From Tetranychus cinnabarinus (lineage: Eukaryota; Arthropoda; Arachnida; Trombidiformes; Tetranychidae): a DNA stretch of 64,000 bases. The stretch spans positions 2,542,001-2,606,000 of the forward strand of contig WHVY01000001.1 of assembly GCA_022266195.1 (NCBI GenBank), given 5' to 3'. Under the pieces are notes generated by a model that was not told the origin of the DNA, did no database searches, and worked only from the letters and a program-made list of their open reading frames with translations. Positions 1 through 13,167 of this stretch are shown one piece after another. Within the stretch, counting starts at the first letter, position 1. Each line of letters opens with the position of its first letter. The position numbers and the translations under genes were made by a program.

Positions 1-572
1 AAAGAAGAGGATGATAAGATGATGGGAAATGATGAGGTTACTAGTGAAAGCAAATTGCCTTTTCTTTTTTCTTCTTCTCTTTGGTTACAATGATAAAGAT
101 GGAAAATAAATTGCTGTCCAATTGATCAAGTGGCTGTTAATAATTTTTCATGGAGTGTTTTCATTGCGTTAGAGTGATAATTGATGCTATCGATGGTAAT
201 AGTTGTGGGTGAATTGGAAAGTCATCATTTCGAGAATAACTGTTGTTCGAGTATTGTTTGTTGATACAGAGATTACATTCACAAGTAGAGAGAAATTTCT
301 AATTTTGGAATCGTAATTCTTTTCATGACTAGAAAATTCTTGAAAATTACAGAAAAATTAATTTAAAGTAATCAAAAGTTTGATTTAAAAATTTTGAAAT
401 TCTCTGAGCAATACTTTCTGAGGTTGAAATTTGGGAAATTGCAATCGATCCTAGTTTAAATTTTCTGGAGAAAATTTTTCGTCTAAAAATGAATTTTTTT
501 GAAACTGGAAAAGTCTAAGACTCTTGGATTTTTGATCGTTAGTCGTTTGTATAAAAAGTTTCAGAAACTCAC
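1..572 (-). other. Intron of RIM-like gene (left edge)
   Basis: AT-rich sequence downstream (on the minus strand) of the GT donor at 572-571. I see no further exon here. The rest of the gene must continue outside the window. Confidence 0.5.
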
Positions 573-1653
573 GTAATCCAAGCATATCTGAATCGGCAGA
601 CTCTCTTGGTGACCTGGAATAGTCGGGAGATGAGGGTGACATTGACTCTTGAGGTGGACTGGGAATGCGAATATCACTGTACTCTGATGACTGGGAATCA
701 CTTTTACGTCTATTATCACTTTGCGGTGAATAAAGGGCAACGTCTGAGGCAATATGTCGTAAATTGTTAGTCATGTTACTATTTATCATGTTATTCACAT
801 TGACATTATTTTCATTATAAACTATGGGCAAATTGAAAGCATTGGCACTCCCATTGGTGGCATTTTTGTTGATACGTTTAGCTCCTTTACAGGCTTCACT
901 TGAATCCCAAAACTCGGGTCCATTGAGAGCTCCATAAGAGGTTCTCAGTATGGGATTTGTTGTGCTAAGAGTGGAAGCATTACCGGTCAACTTTTGGGCC
1001 TGTTGTGGGTGAGTGTGATGAGTGCTTAAATGGTTACTGCTGTTGCCATGTAAACTGGTACTTTGGATGGAATTATCATAGACATCATCAGAACCCATAA
1101 GACGATTACTTTGATGGACTGACCGCGATCTCTGAGATCGACGTCGTTTTAGCACACTAAGCTCACCACCCTCTAGTGTCGACCCATGAGTTGACTTTGA
1201 AGTAGAATCCATTGGATAATCTTCCAACGAACTATCAGAGGCGGAAAATGATTTACCCAAAACTCGATGATTATCATGGGTTATCGAGACTCCGGGCGGA
1301 GTCGACCTTCCAATCATGTTCGATTCATTGGCACTCATTGATATAAGTTCATCTCTCGATCTATACATAATCGTCTCTTTACGCATCAAACTCTCACCCA
1401 ATGTTGAGCTCTTCAACTCATCAGAAGTGCGCCTTTCATTCAACCCTTCATTCGATGAATACCGTTCTTTAGTTACAACAATAGACGAGTATCGACGACT
1501 CGGCAAATTTCCAGGAATGGCCAAATTTCGACCCTCATACCTAGCTCCCAATGAGTTTGGAGTTTGCAACCTAGCCAGAGCTTCACCTCTATTCGGCAAC
1601 TCAGAGGGCGTTGAACGTCCAACTGCATCAATACTGGACGGTCTTCGTTGTTG
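573..1653 (-). CDS. RIM/Fife-like active-zone protein, exon 4 (linker region)
   Basis: The fourth visible exon of the minus-strand gene that starts at 28,134, about 360 codons. It is bounded by a pyrimidine-rich acceptor ending gcacag before 1653 and a GTGAGT donor at 572. Phase fits exon 3: the join is phase 0, and this exon leaves one base for the next. The product is low-complexity and rich in Ser, Asn, Arg and His, with several RR/S patches (KRRRSQRSRS, SSRR-like) and SPxxSP runs near its end, as expected for the disordered linker between the zinc finger and the PDZ domain in RIM proteins. No folded domain is visible. PDZ and C2 domains, expected next, are not in the window. Assignment rests on exons 1-3; this exon is linked by splice phase and strand. 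Confidence 0.6.
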
Positions 1654-4600
1654 CTGTGCAAAAAGAAAAGTTTTCAGAAATTTCATTATTGAAATTCGAT
1701 CCATTTGAAGACGAAATGTTTTAAGATAATGATCGAAATACTCATGAATATTTTGGTAAGAAAAACTCTGAAAATCTTGATATTCTTTGAACAATGAGGG
1801 AAGATAGAAAAAACTATTTTCTCTATTTATCTCTTGTCAACAATTTTATCCCTAACATTATCTCTATTATTAACAAAAAATGATGTTTTTGCTCTTGTTT
1901 GAAAAGTAAACCCAAAACTATTCACATTATTGATTTTATTTTCTCGACAAAAATGACAAACAAAGTGTATTTTCACTCGTTTAATGACACTCAATGTTAA
2001 CAATATCAATCTAATAAGTTGATTTCATCTTTTGCATTCTACCTTCATCAACATTTATCACAATAGTGAGATAAACATGAACTTCTTTAATGGACATTTT
2101 CAATGGTTTAACCAAGGACAAAAGCATCATCAACGACAATGAAAAAGCCATGTGAATATAAGAGTCAATTTTGTTTTACTTTGCACAATATGAATAAGTT
2201 GATAAACTACTTTTCATAAGTATTGTATTTATGCACAAATATTGGCTCAATAATATTACTTTTTATTACAACATTTTCAGATAATTTTCTTGAAAAGAAA
2301 ATGACATTTTTCTAAAATGTTCATAAAACTTTTCTACTTTCATTCAAAGTTCGATATCTCTGAAGCAATGAAACAAACAAACATTTTGTAAACTAAAACT
2401 CTTCAACTCAGGTCAATATCGATTCAAGTTTATCGCGATTTTGCATGAAAAAGAAAAATGAAAATTCTTTGAAAAAATCTTTTCGAAGTAATTAACGATT
2501 TGAATAATTTTCTCGACTTTTTTCTAACTTTCAAAATTCTCAAGCTTGAATAGAATATTCGAAATTTCGAATAAAATTCTTTTCTCTTTGAAATCGGCTC
2601 GAAACTTTCGTTCATTTCTTATCAACCAACGAAATGTTTGAAATGTTTGGTTCTTTTTTTCTGTTGATGAATCAAAATGACTTGGATTGTTCTTTGTTTT
2701 TGATTACCGTTTTCCTGGACAAAAGTATCATGAATGTTGAAAGAGAAAAACTGTTTATTCTATTATTACTCAGCAATGACTTGCTCGAAATGTTTTGATA
2801 AAGAAAAAAATTTTCTTTTCTTTATTCCATTTTTTCGCTTTATTGTTACAACAATCTTGAATATAAAACATTTCATTATAACTCTTTTTTAAGCGAGAAA
2901 ATTCGTTCAATCAAAGAATTTTCTTGCAAATCTTTTCTTTTGCTGAATGTTGATTTCTCGTCTTTTCACTTTTAGAGCATATTTATCATTTCCACTAATC
3001 AATTGTTCATTTTCATACTTTTTCTTTCCTTTCAGGTTCAACATTTTTTTCCCTTTCCAATTCATTATTCCTTCATTTGAATTTTCAACTTTTGTTTCAC
3101 TCTTTTTTCGCCTTTCCTTGACTCAAAGTTGTACAAACTTAAACTTTGATATTTATAGATATCATGTGAAACTAATTTCCTTTCGTCAACACATTTTCCA
3201 TTTTTATTCAGCAAAGTTTATCAACTTTTCAAGATTCATTATTTTGTTCATTCCAATCAATGAGCAGTTTATCATTGTTCATTAATTTTCACCCTTTTGG
3301 GGTGAATCAAAAGTTATCAAACTCAACTTTCCAACACTTTTTTCAATCAACTTTTCCTCGACAAAATTGAAAACTTTATTCAAAGGTAAACAAGCTCAAA
3401 GTTTGACAATCTTTTCATACTGAAAGCATTTGACAAATTTGAATTTAAAACCAGAAGACAACCTTGAAAAGTCAAAAAACTTTAAAGTTGAGCTTGACTC
3501 TTTCATTGCACAATATTTTGATAAATTCAATTGTAAATTCAAAATCGAATCTGAAAAGACTTTTCTCAATATCACCATCGAATTGCGCAAAAAGCAAATC
3601 TAAATTAATCTTAGAGCACAATTGAATGTTTCAAGTTGAATCGTGAAAATCAATTGCTTGAGTTATCGAACATGAAAACCTGCAAAACTCATGAATCAAA
3701 GCTTTTGAAACTGAGACAAATGAAACTTTGTGTGAATTATTTTCATGGCGCAATATCGCCAAATTATTTCCACTCAACCTCTAAAGTGCATAAATGAATT
3801 TTCCGAAAAACGACCTTGAACCACCTTGAGCTTAGTATCAAAGAAATTTTAATATTTTCTAGATTAAGGGTTGCTGAGTCATTTTAGAAAGAAAACTGTT
3901 TTTTAGAGCCAACGTTTTGTGTATTTAAATGTTCTTTCAAATTAATTCTGTTGATGGAAATCTTAACCAGAGTCGAAATTTTGAGTTTTGAGGTTTCGAA
4001 GTCTCTTCCAAACCTTCTTTTAATTACATTATTGAAGCCACATGAACAATTTTCACTGTTGATTTACCTTCTTTGAATCATCTTTAAAGTCTGAATTTGC
4101 TTAATTGCTGCAAATCTATTCAAGTTTGACAAAGGAAAAGAACTGTAAAAAAGATAAATTTAGAAATTCCTTTTTTCCTGTTTACTTAATTTGATGCATA
4201 ATGACAAAATTTGAAGCAAATTGATTAACCAGTTTTTTTTGTTTCTATTGAAACTTTGCCTTCAAGGAATGGCAAAAGTGCTTGCCAAGTAAAACCATAA
4301 ATATCATGTAATGACGAAAGATGCTGTGAAAAATGAAAAAAAGAGTAAAATTATCTTATGCTTTTGGACTATTGCTGTGAACTAACGAGATGAGGAAAAA
4401 AATTGAGTAATTTATTTAACTTGATGATTCCATAATGAGTTTATGAACTGTAATCAGAGAGAAGATGAAAAAGAAGATACAAAAGTTGAAAAGGTTCAAT
4501 TAAATAGTTTTAAAATTCTTGCATCGAATCCCTTTTTTCACTCTTCTTCCCACTCACACAGTGAACAGAAAATTTGATAACATGATTAGTGCAATAAATT

Positions 4601-7600
4601 ATCGAGTTTACAGCAATGTTCATTGATATTCTGAACATAATCTAGAAAACATTAAAAACTCGAAACTTTCTCTTGAAACTCAATTTCGTTTTCCAACATT
4701 TCCATTCTTTAACGCGTGAACAGTTTACAAACATTTTTGCATTTCCCATTCCATTGGATATCAAATTTAACATCTTTTTCTAGACACAAAAATCTCTCAA
4801 CAAATGCATCTCATGAACCAACCATTTGACGATATTAATCCATTATCGATACTCGAACAATGAAGCCAATTTTATCGCTCGAAATTGGTTCAATTTATCA
4901 GTCAATTGAATTCCGTTAACATTGAGTCTCAAGCATTTGCTAATCTTGTTAGTTTTTCAAGACAAAAAGATAACTTTCCATCTACAGAGAGAAAAGTTTA
5001 AATTAATAAAACTCTTTTCTTTTCGTGTTGAAAAGTAACAAGAAAAGATGGAAAAATACCCAATTTCGAACTGTCAACTTGCAGTGAAGAGAGAAAAAAA
5101 GAAATTCTTGACATGAAGATATTGAATTACAAGAGAAGGAAAAAGAGTGAAAATTAATGTTCCATTTTTGACTTGGACTTAGCAATAAGTTTTTGACATT
5201 TGGATTTGCTTTTCACTGTTTTTTTCCTTTCGAGCTTCAACTTTGTATAGATATTCAAAGATTGATTATTTTGTGCACAAATCTTGACAATCTCAAGTTG
5301 ATTGTTTTCCGTGCAACAGTGTTTACCTTTTACTTTTTACTTCTCTTTTACTTTTTCGTGTTACACTTTTACTGACGATTCGAGTTGTTTTATTGTCAAA
5401 ACTAGAGCATAAAAGAAGAGTAAAAAGAAGGCGAGAAAAACTTCTTTTCATTAATATTTACAATCATAAAGATGAGCAACGAACGAACCTTGTTTGATTT
5501 TTTCTCGTTTCTTTCTTATTCTTTTTTCCTTCTTTTTCCTCTGTTTTTTTCATACCTCATGGTGAAGTTGAGCTTGCAGAAAACGTAATGAAACATCAAA
5601 AGACAAGATAAATAGAAAAGGTGAAATTTTTCCTTTTTTCTCATTCCTTTTTTTTGTCTCTTCTAAAATGTTGAGGCAAAAAAAGAGTTGAGAAATTATA
5701 TTTCGAAAGTTTCGAAACTTGAACCTTTTCAGCTTTTTTGCCTCGTCTCTTCAATAGACTCGGATTGAGCAAGATTAATTTATCCTTTTGGATTAATGAA
5801 TGGCAGGTTATTTGAACAGCAATAATTCAATGTCAAGGAATGAAACTAAAATTGAAAGATAAATTGTTTAATAAAGTTGTGCGCAAATTGATGTTCAATG
5901 TTGATTCATTTTTACTTGTTGAGCGCAACTGGGAAAAAATGTTGTTCACTCTTCGATTGACCATGAATGTTGGTTTGAAATATCTTTGGAAAATGCACAG
6001 TTAATGAACATTCAATTTGGTCTACATGATGATATCTTTACCTGAAACAGTTTTGGATATTTGGTTGGAATAAAGAGAAGAAGCAAAAATGAAGAAAAAC
6101 TAAAGTGAATATTTTTTTTTCTCTCTGCTCTTTGATCTACTCTTGTAACCAGCAACCTTATAAAATTAATATTGATTGATTTGATCCAGTTTATTTATTA
6201 TTGAATCAACCGTTTTTTTCTCTCTCTTTTTCCTTTCTTCTCTTTTCCTTTCATGATACTCGTTGCAAATTGAATTTGGCTTGTGATCTGAGCAATAAAT
6301 TGAATATGTAAATTGTGATATTTATATACATGCATATGAGTTGGGTAACAAGAGAATGGGAAAACAAAAAAAAACTCTGCATCTCATTTAGATTAAGATT
6401 TTGATCAGGTGAAAAGGTAAAGGTAATGAAGCATAATGTTCTCAATACAAGAGGAAAAATGTTCAATCGAGGGCAAAAATTGGAAACTCAACTATGATTA
6501 ATTACATTTGATTAATTTAAACTGTTTCTTGCAATTTTAACATTCTATCAAAGGTAAACTTTTGTAAATTTGTTACTTTTTCTGGAAAATATGAGTTAAT
6601 CGATTAATCACCGATGGTTATAAAATTTCCTCTCCTCGATCAACTTTGTGTTACTACGCCATCTGCCTCTAGGCTTGAACGAAACATCAGATTGAGATAA
6701 ATATTAAAGCTACATTGGAATAGGAAAGAGTGGCTTTTTTACTCGACGCTCGTCTGTACTAATTAATCGAGAGCCAGAAGTCAGATCTTGACGATATTCA
6801 GTTAGTAGAATCCCCGAGATCGAAGAACCATAAATTGGAAAGATACGAGTTCAGTTAATTGATTTTTTTTGAAAATTCGTTCAACCTTCCCCCGGAATGA
6901 GTTATAAGCACGTGACAGACATCATTCAATCGAAAAAATTCGGAGCTCTCAATATGACCTTCTGAGGTCAAATAGCTGATTGACCTTGGATGACCTTGAG
7001 TGTTCGAATTCATGTTTATTCGATTTGGGAAGCTCTGTTGACTAAATATCATCAAGATCTGGCTATTAGTTCTCAAGTTATTAGCACACACGAGCGTCAA
7101 GGATAAATGCGCCAGTACATCAATTTTTAGAAACTTGATTAAAAAAAGTATTTACAGTTCAGATAAGGTTTGATCCAGACGGTCCTGATGGTTTCAAATC
7201 TTATCGGTGAGATCCAAATCGAGAAGAAGGAAAATTTTCAAACCGATAGTTTGGAGGTTGGGAGTGATAACTATAAAAACAAGGCAAACCAGCCAATTAT
7301 CAAAGTTAATAATGTTGTATTTAATCATGTGGTCTGGATGCTATTGAACAATTTTTTTTATAAAAATCTTCAGAATCAAAATATTCGATTATTCTTAGGT
7401 GGTTTCTGCTATTTTTTCAAAATAAACTTTAGATTATCAGATTAACAAAAGACGACTTTAGACTACTTCAGTTTCTTTTTATCCAACTTATATCATATTT
7501 TGTTTTTCTTTTAGTTTTTTTTTGCTAGTTACAAGAGTGACTCTGAAAGTGTCTAAATTCAACATGAAAGGTACTATTGGTATAAAGGTATAATTGAAGA

Positions 7601-9187
7601 TGTAGCTGTAAACGATTATAAATGTTTTCTCGTGGAATAAGCTTTCAACAATTAGAAATCCATGTTTCTCGCTTCGTTTATCATGGTTCAACTAACAGCC
7701 AATCACAATCATAAGTGTTTCCATGAGAATTTCCATGCCAAGGAGACTCAGCAAGTTAATAATTGAAAACTTTAGTTTTTATTAATATTTTGTCGCCATG
7801 ATTTTCATTGCAAAGCATTCTTTACACGAAAATACCTATTTTCCCTCATTGAATAACGCATACTCTTTCATTAAGGAATTGCCATTTGTATTTGATGCAG
7901 TCGTTTATTTATCATCATTGAAGCTTGGCACTAATAGTTTCTCATGAAACAAGCACTTCTCTTTACAATTACACTTTTCATTGGTTGCCTCCTTCGGGCA
8001 AAGGAAAAAACTAAATGTGATATATTGACTTGAAATATCATCTATAAAATTAGGGAAAGGTTAATTATATTTAGCGTTTTCTTTTCACCCAATTTTGTGA
8101 TACACAGTTGAAGCCTTAATCTATGCTTGAAGCAAATTATGAAAAATGAAACTTCAAACACACCATTTATCCTTCATGTTTCACACAGGTTTTCACTTTT
8201 ACATGATGTAGTTCATGATTCAAGTAAATATAATAAGCAACAATAATCAAACCTGGCAACCATAGACACTCTTCCAAAAATGTACAATTGAATTTAAAAG
8301 CTAACCACAATTGTGCCAAATTGATGAAACAATTTTTCGACTCAATTTTAATTTAAAACCAATAACATGAAAGATGAAAAGGGCATAAAACTGGAGCAAA
8401 CATTTTATTGTCAATTGGAAAATTTCAAGTGCAAAATTATTCCCAAAATTAGATGAAGCACAAGGACAACATCAGTTGATCCAAAAAGTAGAAAATTTTT
8501 TAAACTTTCAACTATTCGAATCCATTTTGTACTATCTTTAATCTTTCGTTTATCTGTTTTAAATGGTTATTTTCAAATGAGAAACATGATGATGAATGAT
8601 ACAATTTTCAATTCAAAGAATACATTTCAACATTGTTTCACTTTTCTTCCATTTCAACTTTTCCACCTTTACTGGGAGCAAAAGACATTATTAAAACAAT
8701 CATTTGGAAAGGTTGAAGCAAAGATTCGACTAACAAGTTGCAAGAGTTGAATTTACATTCAACCAAGTGTTGCCACTGCACACACTAAAAATATAAATAA
8801 TGGCTTTTCAGTATCAATCGATATACCAAACATGTAAAGTTGCAACTTGAAAGTTACGAAAACAGAAGGTAAAATGGAAAACCACAAAATGGCTTTTTTT
8901 CTTTTCTCGTTTTTCATCTTTTTTCGTTTACTTTTTGACGAAAAAAAACTCTTCTCTACTCATTTCTCATTCTGATCAACTGATAACCACTGACTTCAAA
9001 GGTAAATGTAATGCTTTGGTGGAGCAAATTACATAATATTTAGGTGAATATTGTAATGAAATGGTGAATCGAAAAAAACATTTTTTTCATTGTTCGAACT
9101 GTAAATATGTGCATAAATAAACAAAATAGAGTAGACTTGAATTTTACTGTCGAAAATTCTGTCCACAAAAAGAGAAACAGTATTTAC
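1654..9187 (-). other. Intron 3 of RIM-like gene
   Basis: About 7.5 kb of AT-rich sequence between a CAG|GTAAAT donor (9188/9187) and the acceptor before 1653. I see no convincing exon. A patch at about 6,780-7,110 with GAGGTCAAATA and repeated TGACCTT words resembles the repeat at 41.9-42.1 kb. Confidence 0.5.
6780..7110. repeat. Interspersed repeat copy with AGGTCA/TGACCT words
   Basis: Contains GAGGTCAAATAGCTGATTG followed by TGACCTTGGATGACCTT, then TTGGGAAGCTCTGTTGACTA. The copy at 41,982-42,070 has GAGGTCAAATAACTGAATG, TGACCTT and GGGAGCTCTGTTGACTAAA in the same order. The order match in two separate places supports a dispersed repeat family; class unknown. Confidence 0.5.
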
Positions 9188-9328
9188 CTGAAACGAGTCT
9201 TTCATGTTGACAATGGTTGACCTTCTTCTTCCTGTAACCAACGACGAAGGAATCATTAGACCAAGTTCGGTAAGAGCAGCTACTGCAGGTTGAGTTCCCC
9301 GGCGACGACAAAATGAGCACATCCAAAG
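9188..9328 (-). CDS. RIM/Fife-like active-zone protein, exon 3 (end of zinc finger)
   Basis: A 141-nt exon (47 codons, phase 0 at both ends) with a strong acceptor (polypyrimidine then CCAG before 9328) and donor CAG|GTAAAT. It begins LWMCSFCRRR, which supplies the fourth C-x2-C pair of the FYVE-type zinc finger begun in exon 2 and matches the W-x-C-x2-C-R ending typical of RIM, piccolo and rabphilin fingers. The following residues are a basic, hydrophobic-dotted linker. Splitting a zinc finger between its third and fourth Cys pairs by a 15.8 kb intron is the notable point. Confidence 0.65.
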
Positions 9329-12300
9329 CTGGAAAAAAAGAAACGAAAAAAGTGATAAAAAATTTACTTCTACATGAGCTCTGAATTTAGATTGTTGTAA
9401 TTGTAAACTCATGAAAATACAATTTGTTTAAAGGTAAAGAGCAAATAAATGTAGAACAAAAAGTTGAAAATTTTTTGTTTCGCTTTCTTTTCTTTCCTTC
9501 TTTTCCCTTGATCCAAGTTTCCACTTTTATTCAGTTTATTCATTTTCCCCTGTAATTGCAAGTCTATTAGTTTTTATTGTGTAAAAAGAAGAACTGAGAA
9601 AGAAAAAGAAACGAATAAATTGAAGTGAAATTTTTGAAAAAGTTTACTCAACCGTTGAGTTGAATTGTAAAATTGTCAGTTAAATGTGCAAAATGTTCAA
9701 TTCGAGGCTTTGTTGGAAGCATCAGAGTTGATTGTAAATGTGCATTAATCAAAAGCTATTTTGTACATTTTTGTTTCTCTTTTTTTTCCTTTTACACTTT
9801 TATTCAATTTTCATTATTTAACCATTTTAATTGCAAATTCATTAGACTGTCGACTGTTGGAAATATGGAATAAATTTTTTCTTCCAAAAGAAAGCGAAAA
9901 AAACGGAAAAACTTTGAAAGCAAATGATTGTAGTTGACATGAAAAGCGTTCAATTGATTCTGGTCAGTTGAAGGTTGTTTCATTGGATAAGCATCAAACT
10001 GAGTAGTCAAGTTATTTACGGTTAACCGGTGGAAATTTAAATTGAAAACGATGTTCGAAACTAGAATGCAATAGAACTTTATTTTACATTATTAAAGTTG
10101 AACAAAACCACAAAGTCAAAAGAAAAGAGTGAAAAGAGAAGAAGAGATTTCAATGGAAATGTTCAACAACAATGACACAATGATACAAATGGTTCAATTG
10201 GAAATTTGTGTTATCATTTAACTATTTTTTTCTTCTTTTTCTTCTTCTTCTTTCTTTCCCCGGTAAAAGTTTTTCTGTTGATTCGAATTATTGCTAAGAA
10301 TGAACTTTTTCTTTCTTTTATCTCTCTTTTCTTGCCCATCATCTGCTACCTTTCAAAACATTATTGTACTGTTAACCTTGCTGTTTGAGTGCTTTTTTAT
10401 CATCATGCTGAGAAAACTATTCAATGTCCATTGCTTTTTTGCATCTTTTTCCTTTCGTAAAATAATCCTTTTACTCTTACATTTTTATCATACTTTTTCG
10501 TCTGATAAAGTTCAATATTTCAAGTGGAAAAGAGAGAAAAAGGAAAATGTTCGAGTTTAATGATTATGCTGAATGTTTTGATTTCAAAGGTTTTCTGCTT
10601 TCTAAGGGTTTATCTCGTTATTTTGGTTTTTTTATTTTTACTTTTTTGATGAATTTTCTGTTGATTGTGAGTTTTTTTTTCAATGCATTGGAGTTGAAGC
10701 AAAGGGAATCATATTGATGAGCGATGGAAGCTGGTTTGGTTCCAAGCGTTTTTTACTGTTGATTGGTGACAGTTTTAGATGTGACTTTGTGAGTATTCTT
10801 ATTGTTTTCAAGTGAATTGAACGGAATTTAATGTTGCCATTTGAGGGAATAAAATTTCATTTGTGAATCATTTCATGAAAGATGTTTCAGTTTGTCATCT
10901 TGAATTTAGCTTTGAGCTAAAAGAGGTTAATCTTTACCATTAAAGGTAACAATTTTCTCATTTGTTGACTTCTCGTCAAAACTCTTATTGCAATTGACTT
11001 TTTCTTTAGATTTGAAAGATTCCAAAGTAGAATTAGGTTCATGAAAAGGCTCAGAGATCACAAAAATTAAAGAAAATGCATTGGAATAACTTTATCAAAG
11101 TTTCATGTTGAACAGAAAAAAACAAATTTAAATGATTAAATTGTGAGCAATCGAAGGACTAAAAATATCATAAATTCACAATGAAAGACGAAACTAAGTT
11201 GAACAGAAAAGAGTAATGGAAGAGGGAAAAATCAAGATTTATTATACGCAAACTTTATTCATTCCCAGTTTCGTTGGAAAGGAAACGTTTTACCCTTTCA
11301 GTTGAATACACTTTCCAAGTTGACAGTTTCCCATGAAATGGCAAAACTTAAATAATTTGCTTCTCTTTCAATCTACTCATCTCAATGTACCAAATCAATT
11401 TTACTTGATTACATTTCATCTCATTTCTCGTCTTTTCTCGCCATCAACGTTCATCCAAATCAATCCAATTCTCTGTTGATGATATAAATTTTTGTTTACA
11501 TCTGAAAAGTAGATTCAGAATGAAATTAAATTTTGTCAATTTTTCGCTTCTTCATCTCACAAAAGTTGATTTCCAAGGAAAGGCAAGCAAAAGAAAAAAG
11601 AAACGAGAAAATAAAGTTTTTCTCTCTCACTTGAAATGATATTGATTTAAAATGATTCCCTGAAGCGAAAACGATAAAGATATATTTACGGTGGAAAGCA
11701 TCGAAAGTCCGGAAAGTAAGGAAGAAAAAAGTCGAGAAATGAATTTTTCTTCTGTTTAATATTGACGAAAAAGAATAGATTTAAAAGTTTGATTCACTTT
11801 AAATTGATGGATACATCATTTTGTTCGCTGTGGTTACCTTCAAGCTGTTCAACTTGTTGAGTTGAATGATGAAATTTCATGTCAACTTTGACTCTAGTTT
11901 AAACTTTTATGCCATTCCTGTTTGATACGCTTTGCTCTCGATGAGACTAAAAATATACTCGAATTTAACTTTTACCCATTTTTGATTGATTTAACCTGTC
12001 AAGTTGAAGAAGAAAAGTGTGAAAAAATGAACATTTAATGACAAACTTTGCATTAAACTTTCACTTTTCTTCTCATTTCACAAGTCAACCTTTTCGTTCA
12101 TTCATTAAACCATTTTTACTCGTTTACTCATCAAAAACCTTAACCTTGACAACCTGATTATGATTACGTTAATAAGCTCATATTTTTGTTTATATTCAAG
12201 TTGCTATTTGGATGAACATTTGAGAAATCTTGAAACTTTTTTTTCTTCGTTCATTTTTATGATTTTTTAGTTTGCGAACCTTTTACAAAGTGTTGAATAG

Positions 12301-12943
12301 ACGCGATAAACGCTGACAAGGGTTGGCCAATGAAATATTGTTGTCATAAATTATCAAATGTAATTAGAAAGGATAAATTTTCTTTCCATGTTCATGACCA
12401 TGTAATATGATGGATTCTCATGTAATTCTCAGAACCAAACTCGAGCTTAAATGCTTTTTCAATATTTAACTAATTCGACTGTTAATTAGATCAAGATTAT
12501 TCTGTTTTGTGCAGTTTGGTTGTCAGTCTGTGACGATCAATATTTACTGAAAAGTTGCGATCTTTGGAACAAAAAGTTTTGGACAAAGACCTTTGATTTT
12601 CACTTTTCGAAAATGAAGGTTTTTTTGGAAATTTGGCTTTAATTATCGTTCAAGTTTAGATGTGATACAAGTTGATGAAACTCTTTACAGTGTAAACATG
12701 TCAAGTCCAAGGTTCACTGGAGCAAGTTTAACTCCGTCAAGTGCACAAGTCTGTAAATTGAGTGACTGTTAATATCTGTTTGAGTGATGACTTGAAGTGC
12801 GTATTAGAAGTAAATTAGGTTAGACTTGGTTAGATTAGGTTAAACCTTTTAGTGATTGATTTAGATGAACAAATGAGTAGCCAGTTGGATGAATAATGAG
12901 GTTAAAATGAATCATAGGTTAACAGTATTTGAGTCAAGGTTTC
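9329..12943 (-). other. Intron 2 of RIM-like gene, part
   Basis: AT-rich intron sequence, with a polypyrimidine run at about 10,223-10,260 and a degenerate TTAGG-type repeat at 12,815-12,844. I see no further coding exon. Confidence 0.45.
12815..12844 (+). repeat. Degenerate telomere-like TTAGG repeat
   Basis: Six pentamers in register: TTAGG, TTAGA, CTTGG, TTAGA, TTAGG, TTAAA. TTAGG is the ancestral arthropod telomere repeat. At 30 bp this may be an interstitial relic or chance. Confidence 0.35.
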
Positions 12944-13081
12944 TTAAACAAAGGATGGAAAGGCTATAATGATTGTTACAATAAGGGTTAAAGTTGAGGC
13001 AACCAAGCCTGGTGAATAGACAAACCCTTCAAATCGATAGCCAACATTTTCCCGTCCAATACGATCAAGAAACAAGTTTAT
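12944..13081 (-). CDS. Gustatory receptor, exon 2 (C-terminal TM7 exon)
   Basis: The second exon of the receptor gene beginning at 14,268; it encodes 45 residues and a TAA stop. It follows a phase-0 AG acceptor (TTTTGATAG). It encodes FLDRIGRENVGYRFEGF followed by a hydrophobic segment rich in Leu, Ile, Val and Thr. This fits the conserved end of arthropod gustatory receptors: an intracellular helix, a Gly-rich turn, then TM7. It was too short for a simple reading-frame scan and was found by following the splice phase from exon 1. With it the protein is 412 residues, the normal family length. The final TYhhhhhQF motif of insect GRs is not obvious, as is common in divergent or mite receptors. 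Confidence 0.75.
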   Translation of the reverse strand: MNLFLDRIGRENVGYRFEGFVYSPGLVASTLTLIVTIIIAFPSFV

Positions 13082-13167
13082 CTATCAAAAGATGAAAAGT
13101 TTAACTTTTAAAGCTTTCACTTATCGACTGACTTTGAGCCTAATTTTTAAAAACCGACAACTCTTAC

